NCBI RefSeq assembly: GCF_009848685.1
Contig: NZ_WXTX01000008.1
Coordinates: 1 to 64,000 of the forward strand
Direction: 5' to 3'
Length of the DNA: 64,000 nucleotides
Source: Andreprevotia sp. IGB-42
Lineage (GTDB): Bacteria > Pseudomonadota > Gammaproteobacteria > Burkholderiales > Chitinibacteraceae
A program made the translations under genes and the position numbers. Every line of letters starts with the position of its first letter. Position 1 is the stretch's first letter. This document shows, one piece after another, positions 27,074 to 35,371 of the stretch. Under the pieces are notes generated by a model. That model was not told the origin of the DNA. It did no database searches and was given only the letters and a program-made list of their open reading frames with translations.

Positions 27074-27151
27074 GGGTTTGTTCCGGGATGTGGCAATGCG
27101 GACAAGATGGGGGCGTCCGCCGGGAAAACAACGCCGGGCGGACGGATTGCG

Positions 27152-28426
27152 TTATTGCGCGGCTGGCGCTTCCGGTGCGGGTTCGGCAGGGGCATCACCT
27201 TCACGCGGGCGGTACGCTGCGCCGGTGTGGAACTGTGTCTTGTCCAGCGTGCCGGCAATCTGGATCTGGTTCGAAACCACCAGTGCACCGCTGTTGACGC
27301 GCGCGGCGAAGCTGCCATTCAATTTTTGCCCTGCACCGATTGTCAGGCCACCCACCGCCAGATACTTGCCGCTCTCTATCCGGGTTTTGCTGAATTGCAC
27401 CACGTTCGGACGGATTTGCAGCAGCGTATCCACAGTGGCGAACGTGGTCTGCCCACCATGGTAGGCGCCAGACCCCTGCGATTTGAGCGGAGTGACCAGA
27501 TCCAGGTTGTAAAGGATGCCATCGCGCAATTGCAACTTGGCGTCAATGGCGGGTGCGTCGAACAACTGCGGGTAATCTGCTGCCTTGAATACGAAGTTGG
27601 CTTCACCAACCAGGCGACCGGAGCTGCGCGTTGTCTTGGTGAATACCTGGCTGAATGGCTCTGCCTGCAGGCCATTGCTGCGTACGGTGCCGGAAAGCTG
27701 CCAGCCATCACCCCAGTTGAGCTGGCCGTTACCGGTCACGATGCCGCTGTACAGGTCCGCGCGGATGTCTTCGATGACGATGCCGGCGCTGTTGCCGACG
27801 CCCTTGAGCAACAGGCTGTCGAACTTGACCGGATAGCCAAAAGGCAGCTCCCAGTTGCTGGCGTTGAGCGTCAAGGCGAACACGCCTTCCTTGGGCTCGA
27901 TGTGCAGTTCAAGATGGCGTTCGCTATCAGTAATCATCAGTTCGGCCAGTTGGCCGTTCTGATCAAAGCGCACGGTGCCATCAACCGGGCCGAGTTCACC
28001 CTGACCCACCACCACGCTGCTCTTGATCAGCTTGAGGTCGGTCAGGCGCGGTGTTTCCGGCTCGGGCTTCAGGCGCTGAGGCAGGCTGATGGCAAAGGTC
28101 GGGCTGAATTTGCCACCCTCGATCTCGACGTCCCGCAGTGCCTTGCCCCAGTTCAGTACGTTGTATGCGTTGATCGGCACCGCAATCCTGTCGATCTTGC
28201 CGACCGCCGGATCGTTGTCGATGATCACGTTCTGCAACACGAGCGCCGGGCGGGGGGTGTATTCGAATGTGTACTGGCCGACCTTGATATTGCCGTGTGC
28301 CATGCGTTGCAGCGTGGGGCCCAACTGGCCTTCATAAACACTGGAGGGGAGCGCGAAAGGTAAAGCAGCAGCAACGAGCAGGATCAGAAGTAGCGCCATC
28401 AGTACTGTTTTTGTTGTTTTACCCAT
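27152..28426 (-). CDS. AsmA family inner-membrane-anchored protein
   Basis: A 424-aa protein with an N-terminal signal anchor (about 8-28), then a long periplasmic beta-rich domain typical of AsmA/DUF748 proteins: VGQYTFEYTPRPALVLQNVII, INAYNVLNWGKALRDVEIEGG (cited in part) and a C-terminal region NLDLVTPLKSQGSGAY. The C-terminus is Pro/Ala-rich. AsmA-like proteins span the periplasm and are linked to phospholipid transport to the outer membrane. A specific member cannot be named. It is divergent from the tRNA-Asn genes. Confidence 0.78.
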   Translation of the reverse strand: MGKTTKTVLMALLLILLVAAALPFALPSSVYEGQLGPTLQRMAHGNIKVGQYTFEYTPRPALVLQNVIIDNDPAVGKIDRIAVPINAYNVLNWGKALRDVEIEGGKFSPTFAISLPQRLKPEPETPRLTDLKLIKSSVVVGQGELGPVDGTVRFDQNGQLAELMITDSERHLELHIEPKEGVFALTLNASNWELPFGYPVKFDSLLLKGVGNSAGIVIEDIRADLYSGIVTGNGQLNWGDGWQLSGTVRSNGLQAEPFSQVFTKTTRSSGRLVGEANFVFKAADYPQLFDAPAIDAKLQLRDGILYNLDLVTPLKSQGSGAYHGGQTTFATVDTLLQIRPNVVQFSKTRIESGKYLAVGGLTIGAGQKLNGSFAARVNSGALVVSNQIQIAGTLDKTQFHTGAAYRPREGDAPAEPAPEAPAAQ

Positions 28427-28456
28427 GCTCTCATCACCATTTTTTAGGAGTTAGTA

Positions 28457-28485
28457 TTGACACTGCGGTAGCGGCTGCCTATTAT
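28457..28485 (+). promoter_or_regulatory. promoter of the tRNA-Asn operon
   Basis: TTGACA (28457-28462), 17-bp spacer, TATTAT (28480-28485). The mature tRNA begins 16 bp after the -10 box. Near-consensus, as expected for a stable RNA promoter. Confidence 0.85.
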
Positions 28486-28500
28486 ACGCAGCTCATCGGT

Positions 28501-28576
28501 TCCCCGATAGCTCAGTTGGTAGAGCAACGGACTGTTAATCCGTGTGTCCCTGGTTCGAGCCCAGGTCGGGGAGCCA
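28501..28576 (+). tRNA. tRNA-Asn (GTT)
   Basis: 76 nt including the encoded CCA. Acceptor arms TCCCCGA/TCGGGGA pair fully, the anticodon loop CTGTTAA has GTT at 28534-28536, and the TTCGAGC T-loop is intact. Reads AAC/AAU. Confidence 0.97.
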
Positions 28577-28630
28577 GCCCGATACTTGGGGGCTGCAACT
28601 GCAGTCCTTTCTGTTTAGAAGTTTTACTGT

Positions 28631-28706
28631 TCCTCGATAGCTCAGTCGGTAGAGCAACGGACTGTTAATCCGTGTGTCCCTGGTTCGAGCCCAGGTCGAG
28701 GAGCCA
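28631..28706 (+). tRNA. tRNA-Asn (GTT), second copy
   Basis: Identical to the first copy except for a compensated acceptor pair (TCCTCGA/TCGAGGA) and one D-loop base. 54 bp separate the two genes, with no new promoter visible, so they are probably cotranscribed. Confidence 0.97.
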
Positions 28707-28713
28707 GCATTTG

Positions 28714-28741
28714 AAAGGCCTGTCCAGCGGACAGGCCTTTT
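28714..28741 (+). terminator. tRNA-Asn operon terminator
   Basis: Arms AAAGGCCTGTCC and GGACAGGCCTTT around AGC, followed by T. It begins 8 bp after the second tRNA. Confidence 0.9.
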
Positions 28742-28812
28742 GTCATTTCTGCCACCCTGATCAGCGAATATTAGCCAAAGCTGCACCGATTACCCAATCG
28801 GTGCAGCCTTCA

Positions 28813-29553
28813 TCAGGATTTGCGTGGCAAATATGCGTCAAATCGCGTGCTTTCTCCGGGGTAGTCGAAGTCTGGCCTGGTGGCAGCCAGCCATGGCGCA
28901 ATGCGCGGGCGCTTTACCACCACGCGCTTGCCGGCAATGCGCCGCGCCGGCTCCAGCAGGCCGTCTGCATCCGGGTCGCCACCAATCAGCGTCTGGAATG
29001 CGGCCATGTCTTTCTTGGATTTGGCGCGCTTGTTGGGCTCGGGGAACATCGGGTCCAGGAACACCACATCGAAGCGTTGCTCCGTTTGCGTGAGCCAGGC
29101 CAGCGCATCGGCATGGATCAGCTGCATGCGCGCGGCGATGCTTGCGGTAGCCGCATCGGCCGCCGCACGGGCCAGCCCGTCTGCCAGCAGCGCTGCCGCC
29201 ACCGGCGAGCGCTCCAGCAGCGTGACGGTTGCCCCCTGACTGGCCAGCACGAATGCATCGCGCCCCTGGCCGGCCGTGGCATCCAGCACGCTGAGCGGCA
29301 CGCCCTGCTTGAGGCCGACTGCACGTGCCACCGGTTGCCCCAGCCCGCCGCCGAACTTGCGGCGGTGCGCCTGCGCACCGGCCACGAAATCAACCACCAC
29401 GCGGGTTTTGTCGCCTGCTTCAGCCAGGGCCAGCTGATCGTTTTCCCAGATGAGGTAACGGCCTTCGGCTGGCGCGGCATCCAGCAGCGGCAGTGCAAAG
29501 CGCTCCGCCAAGGCCAGCGCGGCAGGCGCGCCGTTGCCCAACAAGCCGGTCAT
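28813..29553 (-). CDS. rsmJ: 16S rRNA (guanine1516-N2)-methyltransferase
   Basis: A 246-aa SAM-dependent methyltransferase of the 30S subunit. Family markers: LDATAGQGRDAFVLASQGATV (SAM motif I, cited in part), the catalytic-type FLDPMFPEPNKRAKSKKDM (DPPY-like motif) and VVVKRPRIAPWL near the C-terminus. The start overlaps the mtfA stop by ATGA, so the two are translationally coupled. Confidence 0.93.
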   Translation of the reverse strand: MTGLLGNGAPAALALAERFALPLLDAAPAEGRYLIWENDQLALAEAGDKTRVVVDFVAGAQAHRRKFGGGLGQPVARAVGLKQGVPLSVLDATAGQGRDAFVLASQGATVTLLERSPVAAALLADGLARAAADAATASIAARMQLIHADALAWLTQTEQRFDVVFLDPMFPEPNKRAKSKKDMAAFQTLIGGDPDADGLLEPARRIAGKRVVVKRPRIAPWLAATRPDFDYPGESTRFDAYLPRKS

Positions 29554-30392
29554 GCCCAGCCCGCCACGGCAGGCAGTTGCACCACGGGGCCATAGCTGAC
29601 TGGCTCGAACGCCGGGCGATAACGCACGCGCGGCAGCCGGGCCAGCGGGTCCTGCTTGTAGAACTGCTTCAGTTGTTCGTACACGGCCGGGTAATGATCG
29701 GCAATGGCGTGCGGGGTTTCAAAGAAGTATTCGGAGAACACCGCAAAGCACTCGGCCGGGTTTTCCGCCGCATACAGATCGATGGGGCTGTATTCGCCAC
29801 GGTCCGCCAGCATCACCAGATGGTGGTAAGCATTGCTGAATGCGCGTTTCCACGCGGCAGCACTCATGCCCTTGTGCAGTGGCGGATCGCCGTTGGGATC
29901 CCCGGAGCGCATGTCCAGCTTGTGGGCGAATTCATGGATCACCACGTTCCAGCCTTCCAGCCACGCCGATTCGGCCACGTCTGCCCACGACAGCAGCACG
30001 GGGCCGTTGGAGCGTGCCTGACCGGCCAGGATCTGCTCGCGTTCGTGCACCAGGCCGAAGTGATCGGTATAGCGATCGCGGGTGCGGAACAGGCCAGGGT
30101 AGAGAATGATTTCGTGCCAGTCATCGTAGGCATCGAAGCCCAGGTTCAGTACCGGCAGCACCGCTTGCGCGGCCAGCAGCACGCGCATGCCCGGGGTCAC
30201 TTCCAGCCCATCGATGGCGGTAATGCTTTTCTTGTGCAGGAACCATGCAGCCTGTTCACGCAGCTGGCCCTTTTCTGCTGCACTCAAGCCCGTGAACAGT
30301 GGCAACGCGATTACCTGCTGCCAGATCGTATCCGAAATCGGATGTCTGGCCAGATAGCGCTTGCGCAGGTAGCGCTTGACGAAGCTGAACAT
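29550..30392 (-). CDS. mtfA: M90-family zinc metallopeptidase MtfA
   Basis: The 280-aa protein has the zinc-binding HEFAH motif at 153-157 (VVIHEFAHKLDM) and further conserved blocks such as FFETPHAIADHYPAVY. MtfA in E. coli binds the repressor Mlc (DgsA) and has peptidase activity, which links it to glucose PTS control; that regulatory role is not shown here. AGGAGA ribosome binding site. Two-gene unit with rsmJ. Confidence 0.92.
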   Translation of the reverse strand: MFSFVKRYLRKRYLARHPISDTIWQQVIALPLFTGLSAAEKGQLREQAAWFLHKKSITAIDGLEVTPGMRVLLAAQAVLPVLNLGFDAYDDWHEIILYPGLFRTRDRYTDHFGLVHEREQILAGQARSNGPVLLSWADVAESAWLEGWNVVIHEFAHKLDMRSGDPNGDPPLHKGMSAAAWKRAFSNAYHHLVMLADRGEYSPIDLYAAENPAECFAVFSEYFFETPHAIADHYPAVYEQLKQFYKQDPLARLPRVRYRPAFEPVSYGPVVQLPAVAGWA

Positions 30393-30486
30393 GGTTTCTC
30401 CTGATGATGCTCATCAGGTGGGCATGCCAGCGTTTGTTTCAAGATGACGACGGTGTATTGCGCGCCGCATTGCCAGCAGGCGCTGG

Positions 30487-30699
30487 CTACTCGTTGAAGA
30501 AATACAGGCCGGCACACAGCGCTGCGCCGATCACGTACAGCAGCCAGGTGGCGGAAACGAAGTAGGGATAGATCATCAGCGCAATGCCGCCCACCATGGT
30601 TTGCCATTGCTGCATGCGCTTGCCATAGCGGAACGCCACGAAGCCGATCAGGCTGAACAGCAGCATGGCAAACAGGGCGGCAGGGCTGGGCATCTCCAT
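30487..30699 (-). CDS. small two-TM membrane protein
   Basis: A 70-aa protein, nearly all membrane: helices at about 7-25 and 34-65 (possibly two), with a short basic loop YGKRMQQWQ between them. The start at 30699 or the ATG two codons later are both possible; GAGG lies just upstream. A longer open frame towards 30960 has low-complexity basic sequence and is rejected. Similar proteins are widespread and uncharacterised. Confidence 0.65.
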   Translation of the reverse strand: MEMPSPAALFAMLLFSLIGFVAFRYGKRMQQWQTMVGGIALMIYPYFVSATWLLYVIGAALCAGLYFFNE

Positions 30700-30832
30700 A
30701 CCCTCATGCTGCTGGCGGGTGCGGATTGCTGCAAGCGGCAAAATGTACTGCGCTGGCAGGGTTGCCCGATGACAAGGGCAGGCCAGCCGCATGGTCAATG
30801 CCATGGCTTGGCCTGCTCTTGGGGTACAGTGC

Positions 30833-31891
30833 TTACTCGCCAGCCTGCCAGGCAGGCTGATCCTGCAGCTTGCGCAGTTCTTCCTGCGCGGACGGCGTGA
30901 ACGGATGCAGGTGATCGAGGAACTGCCGGCTGGCGGCTGCCCACGAGTAACGCTCGGCAAACTGGCGCACTTCCGTGCGGTCTATCTTCAGCGCGTCGAT
31001 ACATGCCTGCTGCAAATCATGCTTGAGCGCGCCCGGGCCGTCTTCGCCGATCACGTCGATGGGGCCGGTGACCGGGTAGGCGGCGACCGGGCAACCGCAG
31101 GCCATGGCCTCCAGCAGCACCAGGCCGAAGGTATCGGTCTTGCTGGGGAACACGAACACATCGGCGGAGTTGTAGACCTCGGCCAGCTCGTTCTGGCTGA
31201 GTACACCCAGCCAGCTGGCATTGGGGTACTTGGCGCGCAGGCTGGCTGCAGCCGGGCCGTCGCCACATACCCACTTGGAGCCGGGCAGATCCAGTTCCAG
31301 AAAGGCTTCGACGTTTTTCTCCACCGCCACGCGGCCCACGTACACGAAGATGGGGCGGCGTGTTTGCAGCTTGTCGCGCCCGGCCGGCTTGAACAGATCC
31401 AGATCCACACCGCGCGACCACATCACCACCTTCTTGAAGCCGCGCGCTTCCAGATCACGCACCACCACCTTGGTGGGGGCCATCACTGCCTGTGCGGCAT
31501 TGTGGAAGTTGGCCAGCCATTTGTAGGTCCACGATACCGGGATGCCGAAGCGCAGCTGCACGTATTCAGGAAAGCGCGAGTGGTAAGCGGTGGTAAACGG
31601 CAGCTTGTTCTTAAGGCAGTACTTGCGTGCGGACAGGCCCAGCGGGCCTTCGGTAGCGATATGGATGGCATCGGGCTGGAATGCTGCGATGCGCGCAGCG
31701 ATTTTCTTGCCCGGCCGCCACGATAGCCTGATCTCCGGATAGGTGGGGCAGGGGAAGGTCTTGAACTCCAGCGGGCTCAGCACATCGACGGTATGACCCA
31801 GCTTCTGCAGCTCGGCGCGGGTTTGCTTGAGGGTGCGAACCACGCCGTTGACTTGCGGCTCCCAGGCATCGGTGACGATCAGGATCTTCAT
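30833..31891 (-). CDS. GT4-type glycosyltransferase (mannosyltransferase-like)
   Basis: A 352-aa GT-B fold enzyme. The N-terminal domain starts MKILIVTDAWEPQVNGVVRTL, the usual GT4 opening, and the C-terminal domain has FVYVGRVAVEKNVEAFLEL, FVFPSKTDTFGLVLLEAMACG (the E-x7-E donor motif, cited in part) and PVAAYPVTGP. Proteins of this type paired with an LpxH-like phosphatase occur in many proteobacteria and probably build a membrane glycolipid. The start overlaps the upstream gene's stop by ATGA. Confidence 0.88.
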   Translation of the reverse strand: MKILIVTDAWEPQVNGVVRTLKQTRAELQKLGHTVDVLSPLEFKTFPCPTYPEIRLSWRPGKKIAARIAAFQPDAIHIATEGPLGLSARKYCLKNKLPFTTAYHSRFPEYVQLRFGIPVSWTYKWLANFHNAAQAVMAPTKVVVRDLEARGFKKVVMWSRGVDLDLFKPAGRDKLQTRRPIFVYVGRVAVEKNVEAFLELDLPGSKWVCGDGPAAASLRAKYPNASWLGVLSQNELAEVYNSADVFVFPSKTDTFGLVLLEAMACGCPVAAYPVTGPIDVIGEDGPGALKHDLQQACIDALKIDRTEVRQFAERYSWAAASRQFLDHLHPFTPSAQEELRKLQDQPAWQAGE

Positions 31892-32715
31892 GCGGCTATT
31901 TCCACTTGGTTGACAGGGGGAGTGACCGGAGCGGCAAGCGCACTGATCGGATTGGTTTGCTCGGCGTAGAACGATTGCCAGGTGATGATGCGCAGCTCGC
32001 CGGTGGCGGTTTCCACCAGCGCGGTCATGCTTTCCACCCAGTCGCCATCGTTGCAGTAGAGAATGCCGTCGATCTCGCGCATTTCTGCCTTGTGGATGTG
32101 GCCGCAGATCACCCCATCGAGCCCCATGGCCTTGGCTTCTGCCGCGACGGCTTCCTCGAACTTGCCGACGAAATTCACCGCCGTCTTCACCTTGTGCTTC
32201 AGGTATTGCGACAGCGACCAGTAGCCCAGCCCCATGCGGGCGCGTGCACGGTTGAACCAGTGATTGAGCTTGAGCGTGAAGCCATACAGCCGGTCACCCA
32301 CGATGGCCAGCCACTTGGCGCACTGCACCACGCCATCGAACTTGTCGCCATGCAGCACCAGGAAGCGGCGGCCATCGGCGGTGGTGTGGATCACTTCATC
32401 TTCGATACGGATATCGCCGAACATCAGCCCCAGGAACTGGCGGGCGCCCTCGTCGTGGTTGCCCGGCACATAGGTCACTTGCGTGCCCTTGCGCGCCTTG
32501 CGCAATACCTTCTGGATCACATCATTGTGGCTTTGCTTCCAGTACCAGTTACGCTTGAGCGCCCAGCCATCGATGATGTCGCCCACCAGGTAGAGGTAAT
32601 CGCAATCGGCATGCTTGAGGAAATCGAGCAGGTAATCAGCCTGGCAACCGGCAGTGCCCAGGTGCAAATCGGAAATCCAGATACTGCGGAACTTGAGTGG
32701 CGCGTTATCGCTCAT
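31888..32715 (-). CDS. LpxH-like calcineurin-type phosphoesterase
   Basis: A 275-aa metallophosphoesterase with SDLHLG (Asp16, His18), LVGDIIDGW, VPGNHDEG, LHGDKFDG and CGHIHKAEM. It resembles UDP-2,3-diacylglucosamine diphosphatase, but a true lpxH is present at 12072-12836, so this paralogue more likely acts on another lipid-linked or nucleotide-sugar substrate together with the overlapping glycosyltransferase gene. No signal peptide, so cytoplasmic or peripheral. Confidence 0.88.
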   Translation of the reverse strand: MSDNAPLKFRSIWISDLHLGTAGCQADYLLDFLKHADCDYLYLVGDIIDGWALKRNWYWKQSHNDVIQKVLRKARKGTQVTYVPGNHDEGARQFLGLMFGDIRIEDEVIHTTADGRRFLVLHGDKFDGVVQCAKWLAIVGDRLYGFTLKLNHWFNRARARMGLGYWSLSQYLKHKVKTAVNFVGKFEEAVAAEAKAMGLDGVICGHIHKAEMREIDGILYCNDGDWVESMTALVETATGELRIITWQSFYAEQTNPISALAAPVTPPVNQVEIAA

Positions 32716-32882
32716 GCCGGCCTCGTTGTGGTCTATACGCAGTAACCTAGCCCAGCGATATGACGCTTCAGAGACAAATCAGCGTCGTTTCCGTGACAGC
32801 CGCCCGCCGGTCGCCGCTCGCCAGTGGCGGCGCGTGCCGGTACGATCCAGTCTTCCCTTTCGCCCGTGTTGTATTCCTGCCC

Positions 32883-33092
32883 ATGCCAGATAACCGACCC
32901 TCATCCCCTTGTGTTGCCGTCTGCTCCACCGCGCTGGGCGACGACATCTGCCGTGGCTGCGGCCGCAGTTTTTTCGAGGTGGCCAACTGGGTGATGATGA
33001 GCGAGGAAGAGAAAAATGCCGTGTGGCAGCGGCTGGAGGCACACTGGCAGGCGCAAGGCCTGCCCCCGCCCTGGCTGGCGCGTGGCCGTTAG
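32883..33092 (+). CDS. DUF1289 zinc-ribbon-like protein
   Basis: A 69-aa protein with four conserved Cys (SPCVAVCSTALGDDICRGCGRSF) and the typical DUF1289 follow-up EVANWVMMSEEEKNAVWQRLEAH. It probably binds a metal; the function is not established. The start at 32883 is chosen from the family N-terminus; no clear ribosome binding site is seen. Divergent from the phosphoesterase gene and 36 bp before tRNA-Leu. Confidence 0.85.
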   Translation: MPDNRPSSPCVAVCSTALGDDICRGCGRSFFEVANWVMMSEEEKNAVWQRLEAHWQAQGLPPPWLARGR

Positions 33093-33128
33093 CCGCAGGC
33101 CCGGCAAGCTGCTAGAATGCGCACCCTT

Positions 33129-33213
33129 GCCCCGATGGTGAAATTGGTAGACACAAGGGACTTAAAATCCCTCGCCTAACGGTGTGCCGGTTCGACCCCG
33201 GCTCGGGGCACCA
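33129..33213 (+). tRNA. tRNA-Leu (TAA), probable prophage attachment site
   Basis: 85 nt with the long variable arm of class II tRNAs and encoded CCA. Acceptor arms GCCCCGA/TCGGGGC pair, and the anticodon loop CTTAAAA gives TAA, reading UUA. A TAGAAT box lies about 10 bp upstream. The phage integrase gene ends 93 bp after the CCA, so the 3' half of this gene is the likely attB/attL core. Confidence 0.96.
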
Positions 33214-33306
33214 TCAAATAACGGCGCGGGTTGTAGCGGTGTGACCCGCTGAATGCCGCAGCTGCTTCTGTTCCGCAATTCTGCGTTTGTTCCGCAAAAA
33301 TCAAAA

Positions 33307-34371
33307 TCACGACGCTTTGACCAGCTTCCCAACACGACGGCGCAGGTACTGCTCGGTCATCTTGGGGTTGGTGTGCGCCAGCAGATCTTGAGCGGCGTTA
33401 CCACCGTGTAGATCGTCGATATCGGTGCCTGCTTTGGCCCGCAGATCACGCAGTTGCCAGTTCTCACCTGCGGCCGCGCGCGCAATATCGAAGCGCCTGC
33501 GGAACTGAGCATACGTAAAGGGCAGACCGGCCTCATCGATGAGCAACTTCAAACTACGCACTTTGTGTGCCCGCTTGCGCGCCGTGATGCGCTCGATCAA
33601 CTCCGCCAGTCGCCCCTCGATGATGATACGTACCTTGGCGCCGCCCTTGTTTTGCCGAATCCATAATGCACCGTTGTAGATGTCGGTTTCGGCCATTTTC
33701 AGCACGTCTGCAGGGCGCTGGCCAGTAAACAAGGCCAAGTCCAGCGTATCGCGCAGGGGCGCGCATGCTGCCTCATAAACAGCCCTGTATGCGTCATCGC
33801 GCACATACACATCACGGCCGTCTTCCTTGTATCCGGCCACGCCTGTGCACGGGTTGGACTTGGTGGTATAGCCTTCCTTCCTGCCGTAGTTCCAGATGTG
33901 AGAGAAGAGGGCCTTCTCCCGGTTTGCCCGAACACTGCCAATACCTGGTTTGGGTTTCCCCGCGGCCGCACTGCGCGCTTCGGCCTTGCGCACGCGCCAT
34001 TTCAGGTATTGGCCGATGTGCTTGGGCTCGATGCTATCGATCGGCGCCGGTGGGTCATCAAAGAATTCCAGCAGGAAGTTCAGCTCGCGTAGGTTGCCGT
34101 CTCTGGTCGCTTTGCTCTTGGTCGGTAGAACATCCCGTACATAGGCCATCGCAACGTCTTTGAAGGTGACCACCACATGGCTGGCCAAGCTCGCCTGCTC
34201 GAGCTCCGCCCATTTCTGAACAGCCAGGATGTAGTTGTCGCCCAGCGGGATTTCTTTGCGCGGCTTGCCGCCCTGGTCATAGTAGTACCAGGTTTTGTCC
34301 GCCCGCCTGCGAGCCCGCATACCTGGGGGCAAGTTGGGGTTTACGGTTGCTTTGCGTCCCATATCTACCAT
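33307..34371 (-). CDS. int: phage tyrosine recombinase (integrase)
   Basis: Integrates and excises the prophage. The 354-aa product has an Arm/core N-terminal part and a catalytic domain with Arg219 (FTGQRPADV), Lys near 242 (QNKGGAKVRI), Arg311 in RDLRAKAGTD, His333 (LLAHTNPKM) and nucleophile Tyr342 (EQYLRRR). The first position of the usual HxxR box is Arg308 instead of His. The start at 34371 overlaps the upstream stop as TGATG. Reads towards tRNA-Leu(UAA). Confidence 0.95.
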   Translation of the reverse strand: MVDMGRKATVNPNLPPGMRARRRADKTWYYYDQGGKPRKEIPLGDNYILAVQKWAELEQASLASHVVVTFKDVAMAYVRDVLPTKSKATRDGNLRELNFLLEFFDDPPAPIDSIEPKHIGQYLKWRVRKAEARSAAAGKPKPGIGSVRANREKALFSHIWNYGRKEGYTTKSNPCTGVAGYKEDGRDVYVRDDAYRAVYEAACAPLRDTLDLALFTGQRPADVLKMAETDIYNGALWIRQNKGGAKVRIIIEGRLAELIERITARKRAHKVRSLKLLIDEAGLPFTYAQFRRRFDIARAAAGENWQLRDLRAKAGTDIDDLHGGNAAQDLLAHTNPKMTEQYLRRRVGKLVKAS

Positions 34372-34613
34372 CAACGGCTGAGTACACGGGGCACCCATGG
34401 CCCAGTGGTTGGTTGTTCTTTACGAGCTGGCTGGCCAGTAATTGCTGCTCTGCTGACCACCGGGCATCCTTTTGCGTTAAGCCAAAACGGTATGCCCATG
34501 TTGCGTAACCAGTCAACCTGGAGCGCATCCCGGCTCTTGCCACGGCTGCCCTTGGCGATACCGGTCAGCTCCCGGACTTCCTCAGCATTCAGGAATAGCG
34601 GTTCAGTGCTCAT
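34371..34613 (-). CDS. DUF4224-type phage protein, excisionase candidate
   Basis: An 80-aa protein with the DUF4224 pattern: PLFLNAEEVRELTGIAKGS, then VDWLRNMGIPFWLNAKGCPVV. Proteins of this type lie directly upstream of int in many prophages and resemble small MerR-like or Xis-like winged helices. Stop and int start share TGATG, and its own start overlaps the upstream gene by ATGA. Excisionase function is inferred from position. Confidence 0.75.
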   Translation of the reverse strand: MSTEPLFLNAEEVRELTGIAKGSRGKSRDALQVDWLRNMGIPFWLNAKGCPVVSRAAITGQPARKEQPTTGPWVPRVLSR

Positions 34614-35092
34614 TGCTGGATCCCGAGCAGGATAGCTGTTTGCTCATCCTTGGCCACTTCGCGGATCTGGTACACGTTGCAGCGGCGATAGATCGCACGT
34701 AGCGTGTCCTGGCTGGCTTGGCACGCATCGAGCAAGCTGAGCGAGATATCGGCATCGTCCCGGAAAGCCTCGGACAACTGGCGAAACGGCACCAGATCTA
34801 CATTGGGTAGCGCCAGGCGTCTGATGGCACGTTGCCAAAAGTCTGCCCAGCTCGCCAATGCGTCCGGAGCGGTGTACCACTCGCCAGCGTCATGGCCGCG
34901 CATGATCACCACCCCATCGGCGGTCTCCACCTCCCCAGTTGCCCTGATTTCTTCGAGCAGATGATCGACTGGATGAAAAGCGCGGTGTACCTCATCTGGC
35001 CGGGGTCGATCAGCTGCAGCGTAATGGCGGGGCTGCCGGCCTCGAGGCGTGCGCTGTGTTCGTTCGTTCGCACGTCGTTGCTCACGGTTCAT
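34610..35092 (-). CDS. phage early protein, unknown
   Basis: A 160-aa protein from ATG 35092 (a GTG at 35110 is an alternative). It begins with a very basic stretch (MNREQRRANERTQRTPRG), followed by an acidic and mixed helical domain containing GEWYTAPDALASWADFWQRA. Nothing in it identifies an activity. It is coupled by overlap with the DUF4224 gene. Confidence 0.65.
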   Translation of the reverse strand: MNREQRRANERTQRTPRGRQPRHYAAADRPRPDEVHRAFHPVDHLLEEIRATGEVETADGVVIMRGHDAGEWYTAPDALASWADFWQRAIRRLALPNVDLVPFRQLSEAFRDDADISLSLLDACQASQDTLRAIYRRCNVYQIREVAKDEQTAILLGIQQ

Positions 35093-35113
35093 GGACTGTT
35101 TCACCCTCACGAC

Positions 35114-35371
35114 TCAGCGCAGCTTATGCACGGTTCTGCCGACGCTACCATCCGGCAACTGGCCGCTGCCAGCAGTAGCCGGATCCAGAAAGCCGCTTCC
35201 CTTGGCTGCACCGGTCTGCTTGATGTAGTCGACTTCCACCTTGGCGCCATTGATGATCGTCTGTGCTATGTCGCTGATTGCCTTGGCGCGCTCGATGTCC
35301 ATCGTTCCCGACTTCAAGCCATCCAGGGTTTCAAACAGTTTTTCATGCAGATCTGCCATTGTTTTAGCCAT
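35114..35371 (-). CDS. small phage protein, unknown
   Basis: An 85-aa mainly helical protein (MADLHEKLFETLDGLKSGTMDIERA, cited as the N-terminal character) with a Gly/Ser-rich C-terminus. Similar short proteins accompany HNH genes in related prophages. The start overlaps the end of the HNH gene by 8 bp. Confidence 0.6.
   Translation of the reverse strand: MAKTMADLHEKLFETLDGLKSGTMDIERAKAISDIAQTIINGAKVEVDYIKQTGAAKGSGFLDPATAGSGQLPDGSVGRTVHKLR

Noticed and set aside
25952-28363. Plus-strand open frame of about 800 codons across fabI, ygfZ and the AsmA-like gene
   Set aside because: It is the antisense shadow of three clearly identified minus-strand genes in GC-rich DNA; its composition is His/Ala/Gln/Arg-rich and matches no protein type.
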